From NCBI GenBank assembly GCA_022511125.1, contig JAFLSD010000005.1, forward strand, positions 62,001 to 126,000: a stretch of 64,000 nt of DNA. The letters run 5' to 3'. The translations under genes were made by a program, and so were the position numbers. This document shows, in pieces, positions 28,494 through 37,285 of this stretch (position 1 is its first letter; each line of letters opens with the position of its first letter). The stretch comes from Paramuribaculum sp. (lineage in GTDB: Bacteria; Bacteroidota; Bacteroidia; Bacteroidales; Muribaculaceae). The notes beneath the pieces are model-generated. The model worked only from the letters and a program-made list of their open reading frames with translations. It did not search any database and was not told the origin of the DNA.

Positions 28494-30650
28494 TTAATAT
28501 ATACTTTCTATTACAATATCAATCATTAGATTGTCTACTCCGGCTTCAAGCAATACTTTTCTATCTTTTTTCATCTCTTCCGCAAATTTATCCGGATACA
28601 GACAATATGACTTGGAATACTGCTCTATCGCCGTCTTATAATCCTTGCGTATCATCGACAAATGTCCTTTATTGAGATAGTCGTCTGAAGTCAACTCTGC
28701 TTCATTTATTTTATTATAATAATTCTCTGCTTTGTCATATTTGCCTATTAGCAGAGAACACCATGCGATAGGCCTTATGGGTTTTAATGAAGTCTCATCT
28801 AAAAATTCAGCCTTGTGGAAGAGCTTGATGGCTTCCTCATAGTTTTCTAATTCCATCTGGCATAATCCGGCACTAAGTGTTGCAGAAATATCATTCGTCT
28901 TTTTCTCCAATATCCTTTCATAATACTTCAACGCTTCATTATGCTTTCCAAGATATCTGGCGCAGAAGCCTAAACGTCTTAGATTCCATAAATTTTCAGA
29001 ATCCATCAAATCACTTATCTTATAATATCTCAAAGCATTTTTGATATCTCCTGCCTTTTGATAGCTATAAGCCGCTTTCTGATATAACTCATTATCGTTA
29101 ACACCAGCTTCTATCAATGAGTTAAAGAGCGTTACGGCTTGGAGATAATAACCTTTTCTGAATAAGAACTCGGCAGTTTGTCTTCTCGAATTAATATCCT
29201 TATGTAAAGGCTTCAAAAGATCAAGTTCTGAAAGAAGTATGAAACTATCGAACGGATCCTTGAATTCGCTTCTGCGCTTGAATAGCTTAAAAAATCTATA
29301 TAGATTTTGTACTGTTTTAGTCACCCTTAACTTCTTTTTCACTTCTTCTGGTAAGAGACTCGAACTGATTATCTTATTCATCTCATTGTTCTGGATATTT
29401 ATCTGCTCAGAAATAAGATTCAATTGAGCAAGGGGCATTGAAGACAATGAGAAAACCATCGAATATTTATCGCTTTCACAAAAAAAAGTAGTATCAGAGA
29501 TTAATTTATATAAATTTTGCAGCGAAGTGGAGTTCTTCAAATTGCTGTTGGTACTCGAAAAAGGCAAAAACCAGTTTTGAATATCATTGAAAAATGGAAA
29601 AGATTTAAGATGACTAAACGTCACCATCATTAAATCATTTCCTTCCGACTGCAGATCTGAAAGTTCTCTCATTTTTTCTGCAATACCAGCCTCCTCTAAT
29701 AGGTTTTCCCACTCCGGATTAACTTCTGAAAGATCATCATTCAATCCGAAATCATTCATTTCTTTTATCTTCTTTTCAATATCTGGTTTGATTTTTGTCA
29801 AAACAGGAATGATATCGTCGTGCATCTTTTTTGTTATTCGCTCTGTATCACCTGCTCGGAGTAAGGCAAGCATCACAAGCTGGACGTCATCTGTAAATTC
29901 TTTGTCATTTAAGTATATACTTTCTAATATCTTTTCAACATACATTGAGAGCCGGTGACGATAAACCCACAATCCAATCATAAGACAAACGAGAGATATA
30001 ATTCTACTCTCAGAATCAGCTATCTTTTCCTCTTGATATATTTCTGCGAGAAACCTTATTCGGCTTTCTTCGTAATATTCCATGAGCCCTAAAAACACGG
30101 CGTAAATAATCAAATTACGGATTGTCTCATCAGAACGGCTGTCTTTCAATGCATCGTATAATTTCTCAATATCATTTTTAGAGAGAGGATATGTAATCCA
30201 GATTTTGTGAAATACTTGACCACCCAATCTTTCCTTGTTTCTTATATCTTCAGGAGTCAAATGGTTTTTTAAAGAATAATTTAAATACTCTTCTAATTGC
30301 TCATCGATTGAACTGTCACCGCTGAGATCCTCCCACCTCAAAGAGCTGAAATACAATGTATTCTCCGTTGATTTTAACACTGATCTTTCAAATTCTGAAA
30401 GCAAATCAAGCAAATTTCCTTTTATAGATTCGAACATTTCAGCGCGCGAGGGATCTTCAATGCCATTTAGCGCATAATCCCTTAAGTATGTGTATTCTAC
30501 TGAGATTTTATCAAGTTTCTCACGAAGAGCCCATAAACCTCTGTATAGTGTTAGAATTCCTGACATCTGATATATAAACGCAGAAATCCGATTGTTCTTA
30601 ATCAAATCTTCCAATTTTGTAATCGTAGCTTTCAATTCCTTTTTCTCCAT
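28494..30650 (-). CDS. Large TPR-repeat protein of unknown function
   Basis: A 718-residue protein without signal peptide or membrane helix. The first 480 residues are mostly helical, charged and match nothing I know. The last 230 hold tetratricopeptide repeats, with consensus-like stretches such as AAYSYQKAGDIKNALRYY, LGKHNEALKYYERIL, ENYEEAIKLFHKAE and KDYKTAIEQYSKSY. It therefore looks like a cytoplasmic scaffold or adaptor. It has its own -7 box (30691-30698) downstream of the terminator of the gene before it, and is followed after 12 bases by the M3 peptidase gene, so both are likely co-expressed. Confidence 0.75.
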   Translation of the reverse strand: MEKKELKATITKLEDLIKNNRISAFIYQMSGILTLYRGLWALREKLDKISVEYTYLRDYALNGIEDPSRAEMFESIKGNLLDLLSEFERSVLKSTENTLYFSSLRWEDLSGDSSIDEQLEEYLNYSLKNHLTPEDIRNKERLGGQVFHKIWITYPLSKNDIEKLYDALKDSRSDETIRNLIIYAVFLGLMEYYEESRIRFLAEIYQEEKIADSESRIISLVCLMIGLWVYRHRLSMYVEKILESIYLNDKEFTDDVQLVMLALLRAGDTERITKKMHDDIIPVLTKIKPDIEKKIKEMNDFGLNDDLSEVNPEWENLLEEAGIAEKMRELSDLQSEGNDLMMVTFSHLKSFPFFNDIQNWFLPFSSTNSNLKNSTSLQNLYKLISDTTFFCESDKYSMVFSLSSMPLAQLNLISEQINIQNNEMNKIISSSLLPEEVKKKLRVTKTVQNLYRFFKLFKRRSEFKDPFDSFILLSELDLLKPLHKDINSRRQTAEFLFRKGYYLQAVTLFNSLIEAGVNDNELYQKAAYSYQKAGDIKNALRYYKISDLMDSENLWNLRRLGFCARYLGKHNEALKYYERILEKKTNDISATLSAGLCQMELENYEEAIKLFHKAEFLDETSLKPIRPIAWCSLLIGKYDKAENYYNKINEAELTSDDYLNKGHLSMIRKDYKTAIEQYSKSYCLYPDKFAEEMKKDRKVLLEAGVDNLMIDIVIESIY

Positions 30651-30690
30651 TCCCTATTTCTTTTACTTTTAGCTTTAGCAAATTTCATGC

Positions 30691-30698
30691 CAAAAATA
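30691..30698 (-). promoter_or_regulatory. -7 box for the TPR-peptidase operon
   Basis: The complement reads TATTTTTG, 40 bases before the ATG; the -33 position is not recognisable. Confidence 0.45.
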
Positions 30699-30707
30699 CG
30701 AACTGAC

Positions 30708-30740
30708 AAAAAAAGCTGACACCCTTTTGAGGATGTCAGC
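30708..30740 (-). terminator. Rho-independent terminator after the NlpC/P60 gene
   Basis: On the minus strand GCTGACATCC pairs with GGGTGTCAGC (30731-30740 with 30715-30724) around a six-base loop, with one G-U pair, and is followed by a run of seven T. It is 23 bases past the stop codon. Confidence 0.93.
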
Positions 30741-30763
30741 CGGATTTCAATATTTATGATGTT

Positions 30764-31372
30764 TTATTGATTTTTAGTTAGTTGAGTGTCAGATATGACG
30801 TGACGGATTGAAATAAAACGCTGATTATAGTAGTTTTCGTCAAGATCACTTATCGTCACTCCTTTTTTTACTGACGCATGTATGAATTTCACTTTACCCT
30901 TTTCCTTATCGACTTCGGTAATCATCCCAACATGTCCGACAGTATTACTTATCTTGCGACCGCTGAAAAATATGAGATCACCCACCTCGGCATCAGCAAT
31001 AGAAACAGCTTCGCCTTGTGTACCCTGCATTTTGGAAGATGGGCTCAAAGAATAACCGAATTTCTTGTATACGTAACTGGTAAAACCGGAACAGTCAAAA
31101 GTTGAAGGACCTTTGGATCCCCAAACATAACGGCAACCTATATGACTTTTTGCATAATTAATTATATCCGATTGCAATTGTTCGTTTTCAGTGAGATATC
31201 CTAAATCATCTACAGGTTCACCCAACATTTCCGCTAATGAAGGCATCAAATAATCATCTGTATTAATAGATAAATCTTTTCCAGCATAATATTCTTCAAC
31301 CGGATCAGCTATTATAGGGGTTAAGACTGTAAATAATCCAAGAGTTACTGTTATTAAAATTTTGCGTATCAT
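30764..31372 (-). CDS. Exported NlpC/P60 peptidoglycan endopeptidase
   Basis: A 202-residue cell-wall hydrolase expected to cut stem peptides of peptidoglycan. An N-terminal signal segment (MIRKILITVTLGLFTVLT, cleavage near IIADP) precedes a 50-residue linker and an NlpC/P60 domain with the complete triad C94 (TFDCSGFTSYVY), H147 (TVGHVGMIT) and H165 (KFIHAS). The start at 31372 is chosen because the next upstream ATG (31399) overlaps the -7 box at 31397-31404 and would spoil the signal peptide. A single-gene transcript: promoter directly upstream and strong terminator at 30708-30740. Confidence 0.92.
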   Translation of the reverse strand: MIRKILITVTLGLFTVLTPIIADPVEEYYAGKDLSINTDDYLMPSLAEMLGEPVDDLGYLTENEQLQSDIINYAKSHIGCRYVWGSKGPSTFDCSGFTSYVYKKFGYSLSPSSKMQGTQGEAVSIADAEVGDLIFFSGRKISNTVGHVGMITEVDKEKGKVKFIHASVKKGVTISDLDENYYNQRFISIRHVISDTQLTKNQ

Positions 31373-31396
31373 ATCTTCTGATTTCAAATGACATTG

Positions 31397-31404
31397 CAAA
31401 ATTA
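31397..31404 (-). promoter_or_regulatory. -7 box for the NlpC/P60 gene
   Basis: The complement reads TAATTTTG, 24 bases before the chosen ATG. No clear -33 box. Confidence 0.5.
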
Positions 31405-31573
31405 GCTATTTTTGAGGTTAATGGATGTGAAATTATTTAAACTAAATTAGTTGGTAATTAACATTGTTAAATATAATACCTACACAAGCACATGCAACAA
31501 ATTGAAATACAGGGATATTATCCAATACACAATTTTAACGATTACTTCTTAATGCCCAAAATATTTAATTTAT

Positions 31574-31592
31574 TTTAACCAATAAGGTTAAA
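31574..31592. other. Small perfect hairpin beside a terminator
   Basis: TTTAACC (31574-31580) and GGTTAAA (31586-31592) pair around AATAA. It lies just beyond the terminator at 31598-31634 and is AT-rich; it may be a back-up terminator or chance. The rest of 31400-31600 shows no gene. Confidence 0.35.
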
Positions 31593-31597
31593 GGATT

Positions 31598-31634
31598 AAA
31601 ATAAAGAGGATGTCTCGAATTTGAGGCACCCTCT
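31598..31634 (-). terminator. Terminator of the rsmI-lipoprotein operon
   Basis: On the minus strand the arms at 31623-31634 and 31605-31616 form a 12-base stem with one G-U pair and one C-A mismatch around a six-base loop. TTTATTTTAA follows. It lies 24 bases after the lipoprotein stop. Confidence 0.8.
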
Positions 31635-31657
31635 ATCATATTTATTCCGATTATTCA

Positions 31658-32530
31658 TTAATCGATTTTTACGACAAGAAAATTTGATAGTTCCCAAAAT
31701 TTGGCCGCATCGGTAATCTGTAGAACTTTCTGACCATTTTCTTCTATAATCTGGTAGCTTCCTGCTGGTTGATTGGTAAGCACTTCTGCCTTCTTACTGT
31801 GTAAAGGTATTGTCTTAAGAGTTCTCTTATCTGCTTGAGTAAAATAATTTTTATCAAAATCACCCGGCAAAATCTTTGTTTTCCTCAAAAAACCAGACTT
31901 CATGATATTTTGCTCGGACAACTCCTTCTTATTGCCAATGGCATAGAAACATGTGTTAAGTTCATCTGTAAGTTGGGTGGCTTCTTTTCGGGCTTCATCT
32001 TTTTGCACCGTTATGTCAGTAACCGTAGCATTCAGATTTTCTATTTGATCATCAAGATAAGCGATTTTAATATTTGCCTGTTCAAGCTGGGCGTTAAGAG
32101 AGGCTATTTCATTCTGTTGTTGCGCGATTTGCCCTTTAAGATTTTCTATCGTTTCTAACAGTGTCGCATTTTCATTGTTACTTTTCTTCAGTTTGGACTC
32201 TAATTCCGCTAATCTTTCTCTTCTTTGACTCAATGCTTTCTGAATAGCAATCATATCGTTAATCAACTGCTCTTTTTCCGAAGGCATCTCTCCCAAACTG
32301 GCGGGGGCCGAGATTATTTTTTCTAATTGTTTGATTTGATTCATCCCGGCGCTTATCTCATTGATGAGCATAAAAAGGCTGTCTTGAGTTGCTAAGGTTT
32401 CCTGAAGTCTCATATTTGCTTCTATTTCGCCTTGAGACGGCTGATTTTCATCAACTACAGGTTGTTCTTTCTGTTTGCATGAAGCTGCAATCAAAAGAAT
32501 GAAAATTAAGGGTAAAAGATTTTTCTTCAT
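31658..32530 (-). CDS. Coiled-coil lipoprotein of unknown function
   Basis: A 290-residue protein with a lipoprotein signal (IAASC, Cys at residue 18) and an acidic Gln-rich linker. A long coiled coil from about residue 40 to 195 shows heptads clearly in the stretch LKGQIAQQQNEIASLNAQLE. A C-terminal domain of about 90 residues (after CFYAIGNKKEL) looks globular. It should be anchored in a membrane with the coil extending into the periplasm. It is the last gene of the unit with the acidic protein and rsmI (gap six bases) and is closed by a terminator. Conserved in type among Bacteroidota, but I know no function. Confidence 0.75.
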   Translation of the reverse strand: MKKNLLPLIFILLIAASCKQKEQPVVDENQPSQGEIEANMRLQETLATQDSLFMLINEISAGMNQIKQLEKIISAPASLGEMPSEKEQLINDMIAIQKALSQRRERLAELESKLKKSNNENATLLETIENLKGQIAQQQNEIASLNAQLEQANIKIAYLDDQIENLNATVTDITVQKDEARKEATQLTDELNTCFYAIGNKKELSEQNIMKSGFLRKTKILPGDFDKNYFTQADKRTLKTIPLHSKKAEVLTNQPAGSYQIIEENGQKVLQITDAAKFWELSNFLVVKID

Positions 32531-32536
32531 TTTTGG

Positions 32537-33253
32537 CTATCGTTTATATTTATTTTTATGAATTTTCGGCGTGTCATTTTCAGGTTTTCCTGCTAATACA
32601 ATCACGATTTCACCTTTGGGAGGATTTTTTGTAAAGTGAACGATCAATTCGCCTAAGGTTCCCCTGATCGTTTCTTCATGAAGCTTGGATATCTCTCGTG
32701 ACACCGACGCTTGTCGCTCCTGACCACAAATTTCGGAGAAGGCGACCAATGTCTTTAGTAAACGTAACGGCGACTCGTATAGTACAGTCGTCCTACCTTC
32801 ATTTGCAATCATTTCAATCCTTGATTTTCTTCCGGATTTCTGTGGCAGAAAACCTTCAAAACAAAAGCGCTCACAGGGTAGCCCACTATTCACAATTGCA
32901 GGGATCAATGCACATGGGCCAGGTAATGTTTCTACTGTTAGCCCACGTCTCCTGCATTCTCGCGATAGCATAAAACCTGGATCGCTGATACCTGGTGTAC
33001 CAGCATCCGAAATAACGGCTACAGAATGACCCGCTTCTATTTTTTCTATTATATTTTCGAGAGTCTTATGTTCATTAAATTTATGGTAACTCAACAGGGG
33101 TTTCTCAATATTGAAATGTTTCAATAGATTCCTGCTGGTTCTTGTATCCTCAGCAAGAATAAAATCCACGCTTTTAAGAGTTTCAACTATTCGTGGAGAG
33201 ATATCGTTAAGATTACCGATAGGCGTTGGAACAAAAAAAAGTTTTCCAGCCAT
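32537..33253 (-). CDS. rsmI: 16S rRNA (cytidine1402-2'-O)-methyltransferase
   Basis: RsmI methylates the ribose of C1402 in the decoding centre of 16S rRNA. The 238-residue protein has the tetrapyrrole-methylase fold motifs: FFVPTPIGNLNDIS at the N-terminus, AEDTRTSRNLL, the SAM-loop DAGTPGISDPG and the conserved LPGPCALIPA. The C-terminal part (from about 170) is shorter than in E. coli (286), as in many Bacteroidota. It lies eight bases after the acidic protein gene and six before the lipoprotein gene. Family assignment is firm. Confidence 0.96.
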   Translation of the reverse strand: MAGKLFFVPTPIGNLNDISPRIVETLKSVDFILAEDTRTSRNLLKHFNIEKPLLSYHKFNEHKTLENIIEKIEAGHSVAVISDAGTPGISDPGFMLSRECRRRGLTVETLPGPCALIPAIVNSGLPCERFCFEGFLPQKSGRKSRIEMIANEGRTTVLYESPLRLLKTLVAFSEICGQERQASVSREISKLHEETIRGTLGELIVHFTKNPPKGEIVIVLAGKPENDTPKIHKNKYKR

Positions 33254-33261
33254 GTTCGTCT

Positions 33262-34008
33262 TTATTTTACCGGCATTTTAGAAACTACGACTTCATAAAA
33301 AGCTTGAACTTCAGGATTCTCCATATCAAGACAGAGATCATCCTCAAGATATTCCTTTATTTCATCCGGAGAAGTCATGCGAGATATATCGTTTAGTGCA
33401 CTCTTCAAATCCTCGTCTTTTCCATTGAATAACTCCCGACGAAATCTGAAACGATCGTTAAGAGTAAATATTTTCAACAGGTCTATAGTTTCTGACTGCT
33501 GTTGTAGTTCTGTTTCTTTATTAATTTTAGATTCCTTCAATATTTCGGGGGATTCTTCAGTTGGTTCATCTTCTTTTTGACTCTCTATTTCTATTGCAGG
33601 GATACTGTCTTCCTCCTGCTCTATCATGACTGCATCAGCAATATCACTTAGATCTTTCTCCTCCGTTTCCCGGACTGTATCTTCAACTGCAGCCTCTACT
33701 TCCTCCACAGAGATTTCCGGTTCTTGAACAGCTTGAATAGGATTGGATGTAGGATTATCTATTTTAGATTCTTTATTTGAATGCGAATCTTCATTGCTCG
33801 TGAATTCTTGGACAGGTTGCATGTCTTGGCTCGAATCTATCTTAATTTTTGATTCTATTACAAGTTTGTATAGTTCAGTTACTTTGTCTTCTAAAATAGA
33901 ATGAATCTCAGGGTTAATCAAATCTCCCCTTCGCCGTAAAAGAACCGTGAGCCCTTCTATCTCAAGAGCCAATGATAAAACCGAATTGTATCTCCCTTTG
34001 GTCTCCAT
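33262..34008 (-). CDS. Acidic protein of unknown function
   Basis: A 248-residue cytoplasmic protein in three parts: an N-terminal helical part (1-60, SLALEIEGLTVLLRRRGDL), a long acidic and probably disordered middle (about 65-165, rich in Glu, Ser and Ile), and a C-terminal helical part (about 170-248) with LLKIFTLNDRFRFRRELFNG and the ending VQAFYEVVVSKMPVK. I recognise the overall type as a conserved Bacteroidota hypothetical but no function is known. It is the first gene before rsmI and a coiled-coil lipoprotein, with a -7 box 27 bases upstream. Confidence 0.7.
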   Translation of the reverse strand: METKGRYNSVLSLALEIEGLTVLLRRRGDLINPEIHSILEDKVTELYKLVIESKIKIDSSQDMQPVQEFTSNEDSHSNKESKIDNPTSNPIQAVQEPEISVEEVEAAVEDTVRETEEKDLSDIADAVMIEQEEDSIPAIEIESQKEDEPTEESPEILKESKINKETELQQQSETIDLLKIFTLNDRFRFRRELFNGKDEDLKSALNDISRMTSPDEIKEYLEDDLCLDMENPEVQAFYEVVVSKMPVK

Positions 34009-34035
34009 ATTTAATTTATGAAATTAATATTTATG

Positions 34036-34043
34036 CAAACTTA
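34036..34043 (-). promoter_or_regulatory. -7 box for the rsmI operon
   Basis: The complement reads TAAGTTTG. A -33-like AGTG (complement of 34064-34067) lies 20 bases upstream with two mismatches to TTTG. Confidence 0.45.
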
Positions 34044-34083
34044 GTAAAAGTTTTTCTATCTGTCACTTCGTCTATTCAGAAGT

Positions 34084-35550
34084 TTATCTCTTTTTCTTTT
34101 GTACTTGTTTTTTTGTATTGCTTTTTTGAGCGGTATTCTTTTTTGTAACCACAGGACGTGTTTCTTTGATAGGTCTTTGGTAATTAGGTTCAAAAATCTT
34201 TAACAAAAGATTCTCAACTTGAGTCACCACTGCCGATCGGTCACAATCAAAACCATTTATCATAAACACGATGATATGGGTCGGCAAACCATCCGCTCCC
34301 AACTTGTAGCCTGCATAACTTTGCATCCGCTTCATACTACCCGTTTTCATGGCTATCTTTCCTTCAAGAGGAGTTTCTTTCAGAAAGTTTCTCATCGTGC
34401 CATCCTTTCCTGCCTTGGGGAATAAAGAAATAAATTCTTTTGCCTTAACATGGGATGCCATCCATTCAAACACATCGGCCATAAAATAAGGCGTCAATCG
34501 ATCGTTTCTTGAAAGACCGCTGCCATCTTCGAGTACGATCTGTTCAGTATCTATATCTCTCAACTCCCACATCTCAAGTTCTGTTTTAACAGCTTCTGCT
34601 CTCGTCTTCCCTGGAGCAATCAATCGCAACATTGATTCTGCCATCATATTATCGCTTCTGAACATCAGGCTTCTTAATATCTCATTTAGTTGGGGTGATT
34701 CGTAAACATATATTAGTGTTTCATTATTTTCGGGATTTTTATAAGCCACCTCCCCTATTGTAATTTCGTTATTTTTTATTGCCGCGATTATATCGTTTCG
34801 CATTACTAATCCCGGATTTGGCATCGCCACAGTAACGGCTTCATTCTTTTTTGAGGTACCTTCTGAGCGTATTACACTCGTACCTCTATCCCGCCTGATT
34901 CTTAAAGCTCCTTTTGCAGGCGTATGAGCAATCCTCAAATCTGGCACAAATGGTGTACTCGTTCCGGTAGAAAAATTTAAAACAAACTTATTATCCTTAT
35001 AATTAGCTCCATAATGATTCGAACCGTATGGCCATACTATATCTTCGTCCACCCATCCTTTCGGTTCCAAAGAGTATGGGACTTTAGATTCATCAATTAT
35101 TACCGTACCTTCCACATTTTTTATCCCCATAGAGGCCAATGCCGCTGCGATACTATCTGCAAATCCCGATGTATTCTTAAAATGCGACGATTCTATAGTC
35201 GGATCACCGACACAACGAACAATTACATTTCCTTTAAGATTCCCTTTTTCAACCAGCCCCTCGATTACTACTTCAGTATTGTAACGAAAAGACGAATCCC
35301 TTAATGTCAATATTGAGGCCGTTGTTATTGATTTTGTTATACTTGCAGGCAACAAAGGTGTTAGACCGTTGACATCATAAAGCACTTCTCCGGTTGAAAG
35401 ATCTTCAATATATATTCCTATCTTTGCATTAGCAGCCCCGGGGAAATTTAGAGGATTGCTTTTGACTGTCGCCAATAAATTAAATGGGGCAGCGAATGCA
35501 AATAAAATTAGTGTTAGCTTATATATACTTAACTTGACTGATCTTTTCAT
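34084..35550 (-). CDS. dacB: D-alanyl-D-alanine carboxypeptidase/endopeptidase (PBP4, S13)
   Basis: A periplasmic class C penicillin-binding protein that trims or opens peptidoglycan cross-links. The 488 residues start with a signal peptide (about 1-29) and carry all three active-site motifs: S70-x-x-K73 (PASITKS), SDN in FRSDNMMAES and KTG in AMKTGSMKRMQ. A lysine-rich tail of about 20 residues (ending VQKKKR) follows the catalytic domain, possibly for binding the acidic wall or LPS. It is transcribed alone; a -7 box lies at 35579-35586, divergent from the TetR gene. Confidence 0.94.
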   Translation of the reverse strand: MKRSVKLSIYKLTLILFAFAAPFNLLATVKSNPLNFPGAANAKIGIYIEDLSTGEVLYDVNGLTPLLPASITKSITTASILTLRDSSFRYNTEVVIEGLVEKGNLKGNVIVRCVGDPTIESSHFKNTSGFADSIAAALASMGIKNVEGTVIIDESKVPYSLEPKGWVDEDIVWPYGSNHYGANYKDNKFVLNFSTGTSTPFVPDLRIAHTPAKGALRIRRDRGTSVIRSEGTSKKNEAVTVAMPNPGLVMRNDIIAAIKNNEITIGEVAYKNPENNETLIYVYESPQLNEILRSLMFRSDNMMAESMLRLIAPGKTRAEAVKTELEMWELRDIDTEQIVLEDGSGLSRNDRLTPYFMADVFEWMASHVKAKEFISLFPKAGKDGTMRNFLKETPLEGKIAMKTGSMKRMQSYAGYKLGADGLPTHIIVFMINGFDCDRSAVVTQVENLLLKIFEPNYQRPIKETRPVVTKKNTAQKSNTKKQVQKKKR

Positions 35551-35578
35551 ATTTTTCTTATTTTCAATACGAAATTAC

Positions 35579-35586
35579 AAAAATTA
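35579..35586 (-). promoter_or_regulatory. -7 box for dacB
   Basis: The complement reads TAATTTTG, 28 bases before the ATG. No clear -33 box. Confidence 0.45.
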
Positions 35587-35686
35587 ATCGATTTCGGGGA
35601 AAAAGATTGAAAAATAGATGTTTTTTAATTTAAAAATGAGTAATTTCGCACACAAAAATAGCAATTGTGCAATCCCAAATATTAGG

Positions 35687-36292
35687 ATGGTTTCAAAAAC
35701 AAGAGAAAAATTAATAGATGTTGCTCGCCAACTGTTTGCTCATAAGGGTGTTGAGAACACTACTATGAATGATATAGCGGCGGCTTCTGACAAAGGGCGT
35801 CGCACAATTTACACATACTTCAAGAACAAAAGAGAAATCTATAACGCAGTTATTGAGAAGGAAAGCGAACAGATAGTTTACAAATTACGGTCTGTTGCCG
35901 ATAGCAACGAAACTCCCGAAAACAAACTTAGGCAATTTATGTACAGACGGTTTGAAACTATGGCGGAATTAACATCACGCCACGACTCAACATCGTCAAC
36001 CATCCGTTCTTTCTTCAGTCGAGACTTTCGCAGATTAGACAAAATTCGTAAAACTGTTTTTAATAAGGAGCGTGAGATTTTTAAAGAGATTTTAGCTGAA
36101 GGAATAGAAGAGGGTATTTTCGATAAAAATCAGTCAGAATGTTTACCCGCGCTTGAGAACTTTGTATTCCAGGGTGCTGACTATTTCGTGATGAATATGA
36201 ATTCTGAAGACGAAAAGACTCAGTTTGCAGAATCAAAGAAACAGATTATAGATTTTATAGTTAACGGCATCAAACTTCCATCAAAACGTTAA
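35687..36292 (+). CDS. TetR-family transcriptional regulator
   Basis: A 201-residue repressor-type regulator. Residues 1-50 are the TetR helix-turn-helix domain (TREKLIDVARQLFAHKG, then TTMNDIAAASDKGRRTIYTYFKNK); the C-terminal part is the ligand-binding domain and matches nothing specific. I chose ATG 35687 (MVSKTREK) because it gives the normal TetR N-terminus; upstream in-frame ATG codons at 35618 and 35636 would add 17-23 residues and lie around a weak -7 box (TAATTTCG, 35641-35648). It heads an operon with a FabH-like and a FabG-like gene, so it probably senses an acyl compound and controls them and itself. Confidence 0.88.
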   Translation: MVSKTREKLIDVARQLFAHKGVENTTMNDIAAASDKGRRTIYTYFKNKREIYNAVIEKESEQIVYKLRSVADSNETPENKLRQFMYRRFETMAELTSRHDSTSSTIRSFFSRDFRRLDKIRKTVFNKEREIFKEILAEGIEEGIFDKNQSECLPALENFVFQGADYFVMNMNSEDEKTQFAESKKQIIDFIVNGIKLPSKR

Positions 36293-36317
36293 AACATAAA
36301 ACCCAAATATCAATATA

Positions 36318-37262
36318 ATGTATATCAATTCGATAGGTTGTTATATCCCGGAAGGCAGAATCGACAATGATTATTTTCTCAATGTCAATGGTCTGACTTC
36401 GGAATGGATATTGAAAAGAACAGGTATTCAAACCCGCTCAAAGGCTGGCGAAAATGAGGGTCATAATTCAATGGGTCTTAACGCGGTGGAAGATGCTCTG
36501 AAAAAACTCCCTTACGATATCCGCAATGTGAATCTGATCGTTTCAGCAGCTTATTCGGTCTATGACAGCGTTGCTACTTTGGCTCACGAAACCCAAAAAA
36601 AATACGAGATAGATGGAGCCATTGCAGTCTATGCCTCATCAGCTTGTTCTTCCTTCGTAAACGGACTTGAAATTATCGAAGGATATTTTGCTTCGGGCAA
36701 AGCAGACAAAGCTCTATTGATATGTTCTGAACACAACACTTATTACTGCAACGAGTCTGACCCTAAATGCGGTCATCTTTGGGGCGATGGTGCTGTCGCG
36801 ATGTTTGTTTCTAAAAACAAAATTTCCGAATCCGATGTGAAAATCAAAAGTATTTATACCTGCGGACTCGGAAACATAGGGAAAGGGCCGGAAGGTGTGA
36901 AATTAAGACCTCGCGAAGATGGGATCACAATGCCGGATGGACGTGATGTATTCATACATGCATGTAAATATTTAATAACAGCTTTGGACAAATCTACATC
37001 AATGGACGGTCTTAAAATTGAGGATTTGGATTTTATCATAACTCATCAGGCGAATATGCGTATTGTTGCTCAGGTAGCGCAACAATTAGATCTTCCTGAA
37101 AATAAATTTTTGAATAATATTCAGGAATTGGGCAATACTGGTTCTGCATCGGCGGCCATTGTTCTGGCTCAAAATTGGGATAGATTCAAACCAGGAGATA
37201 AAGTAGGATTAACAGTCTTCGGAGGAGGATATTCCTGCGGAGCTTTCACAATCGAATTTTAA
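36318..37262 (+). CDS. 3-oxoacyl-ACP synthase III (FabH-like)
   Basis: A 314-residue KAS III-type condensing enzyme, which starts or extends acyl chains from an acyl-CoA or acyl-ACP and malonyl-ACP. The complete triad is present at positions nearly equal to E. coli FabH: C110 (SSACSSF), H243 (THQANMR) and N273 (LGNTGSAS). Length and the C-terminal GGGYSCGAFTIEF are normal. Because it sits in a regulator-led operon with a FabG-like reductase rather than with plsX/rpmF, it is likely an accessory copy with its own substrate. It starts 25 bases after the TetR stop. Confidence 0.9.
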   Translation: MYINSIGCYIPEGRIDNDYFLNVNGLTSEWILKRTGIQTRSKAGENEGHNSMGLNAVEDALKKLPYDIRNVNLIVSAAYSVYDSVATLAHETQKKYEIDGAIAVYASSACSSFVNGLEIIEGYFASGKADKALLICSEHNTYYCNESDPKCGHLWGDGAVAMFVSKNKISESDVKIKSIYTCGLGNIGKGPEGVKLRPREDGITMPDGRDVFIHACKYLITALDKSTSMDGLKIEDLDFIITHQANMRIVAQVAQQLDLPENKFLNNIQELGNTGSASAAIVLAQNWDRFKPGDKVGLTVFGGGYSCGAFTIEF

Positions 37263-37285
37263 CAAACACTTTAAATACCGACAAC

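Noticed and set aside
31407-31640. Possible plus-strand RNA from a TATTTTTG box at 31407 to the hairpin near 31634
   Set aside because: The -33 box is poor and the hairpin has no T-run in the plus direction; the signals are better explained by the two minus-strand genes.
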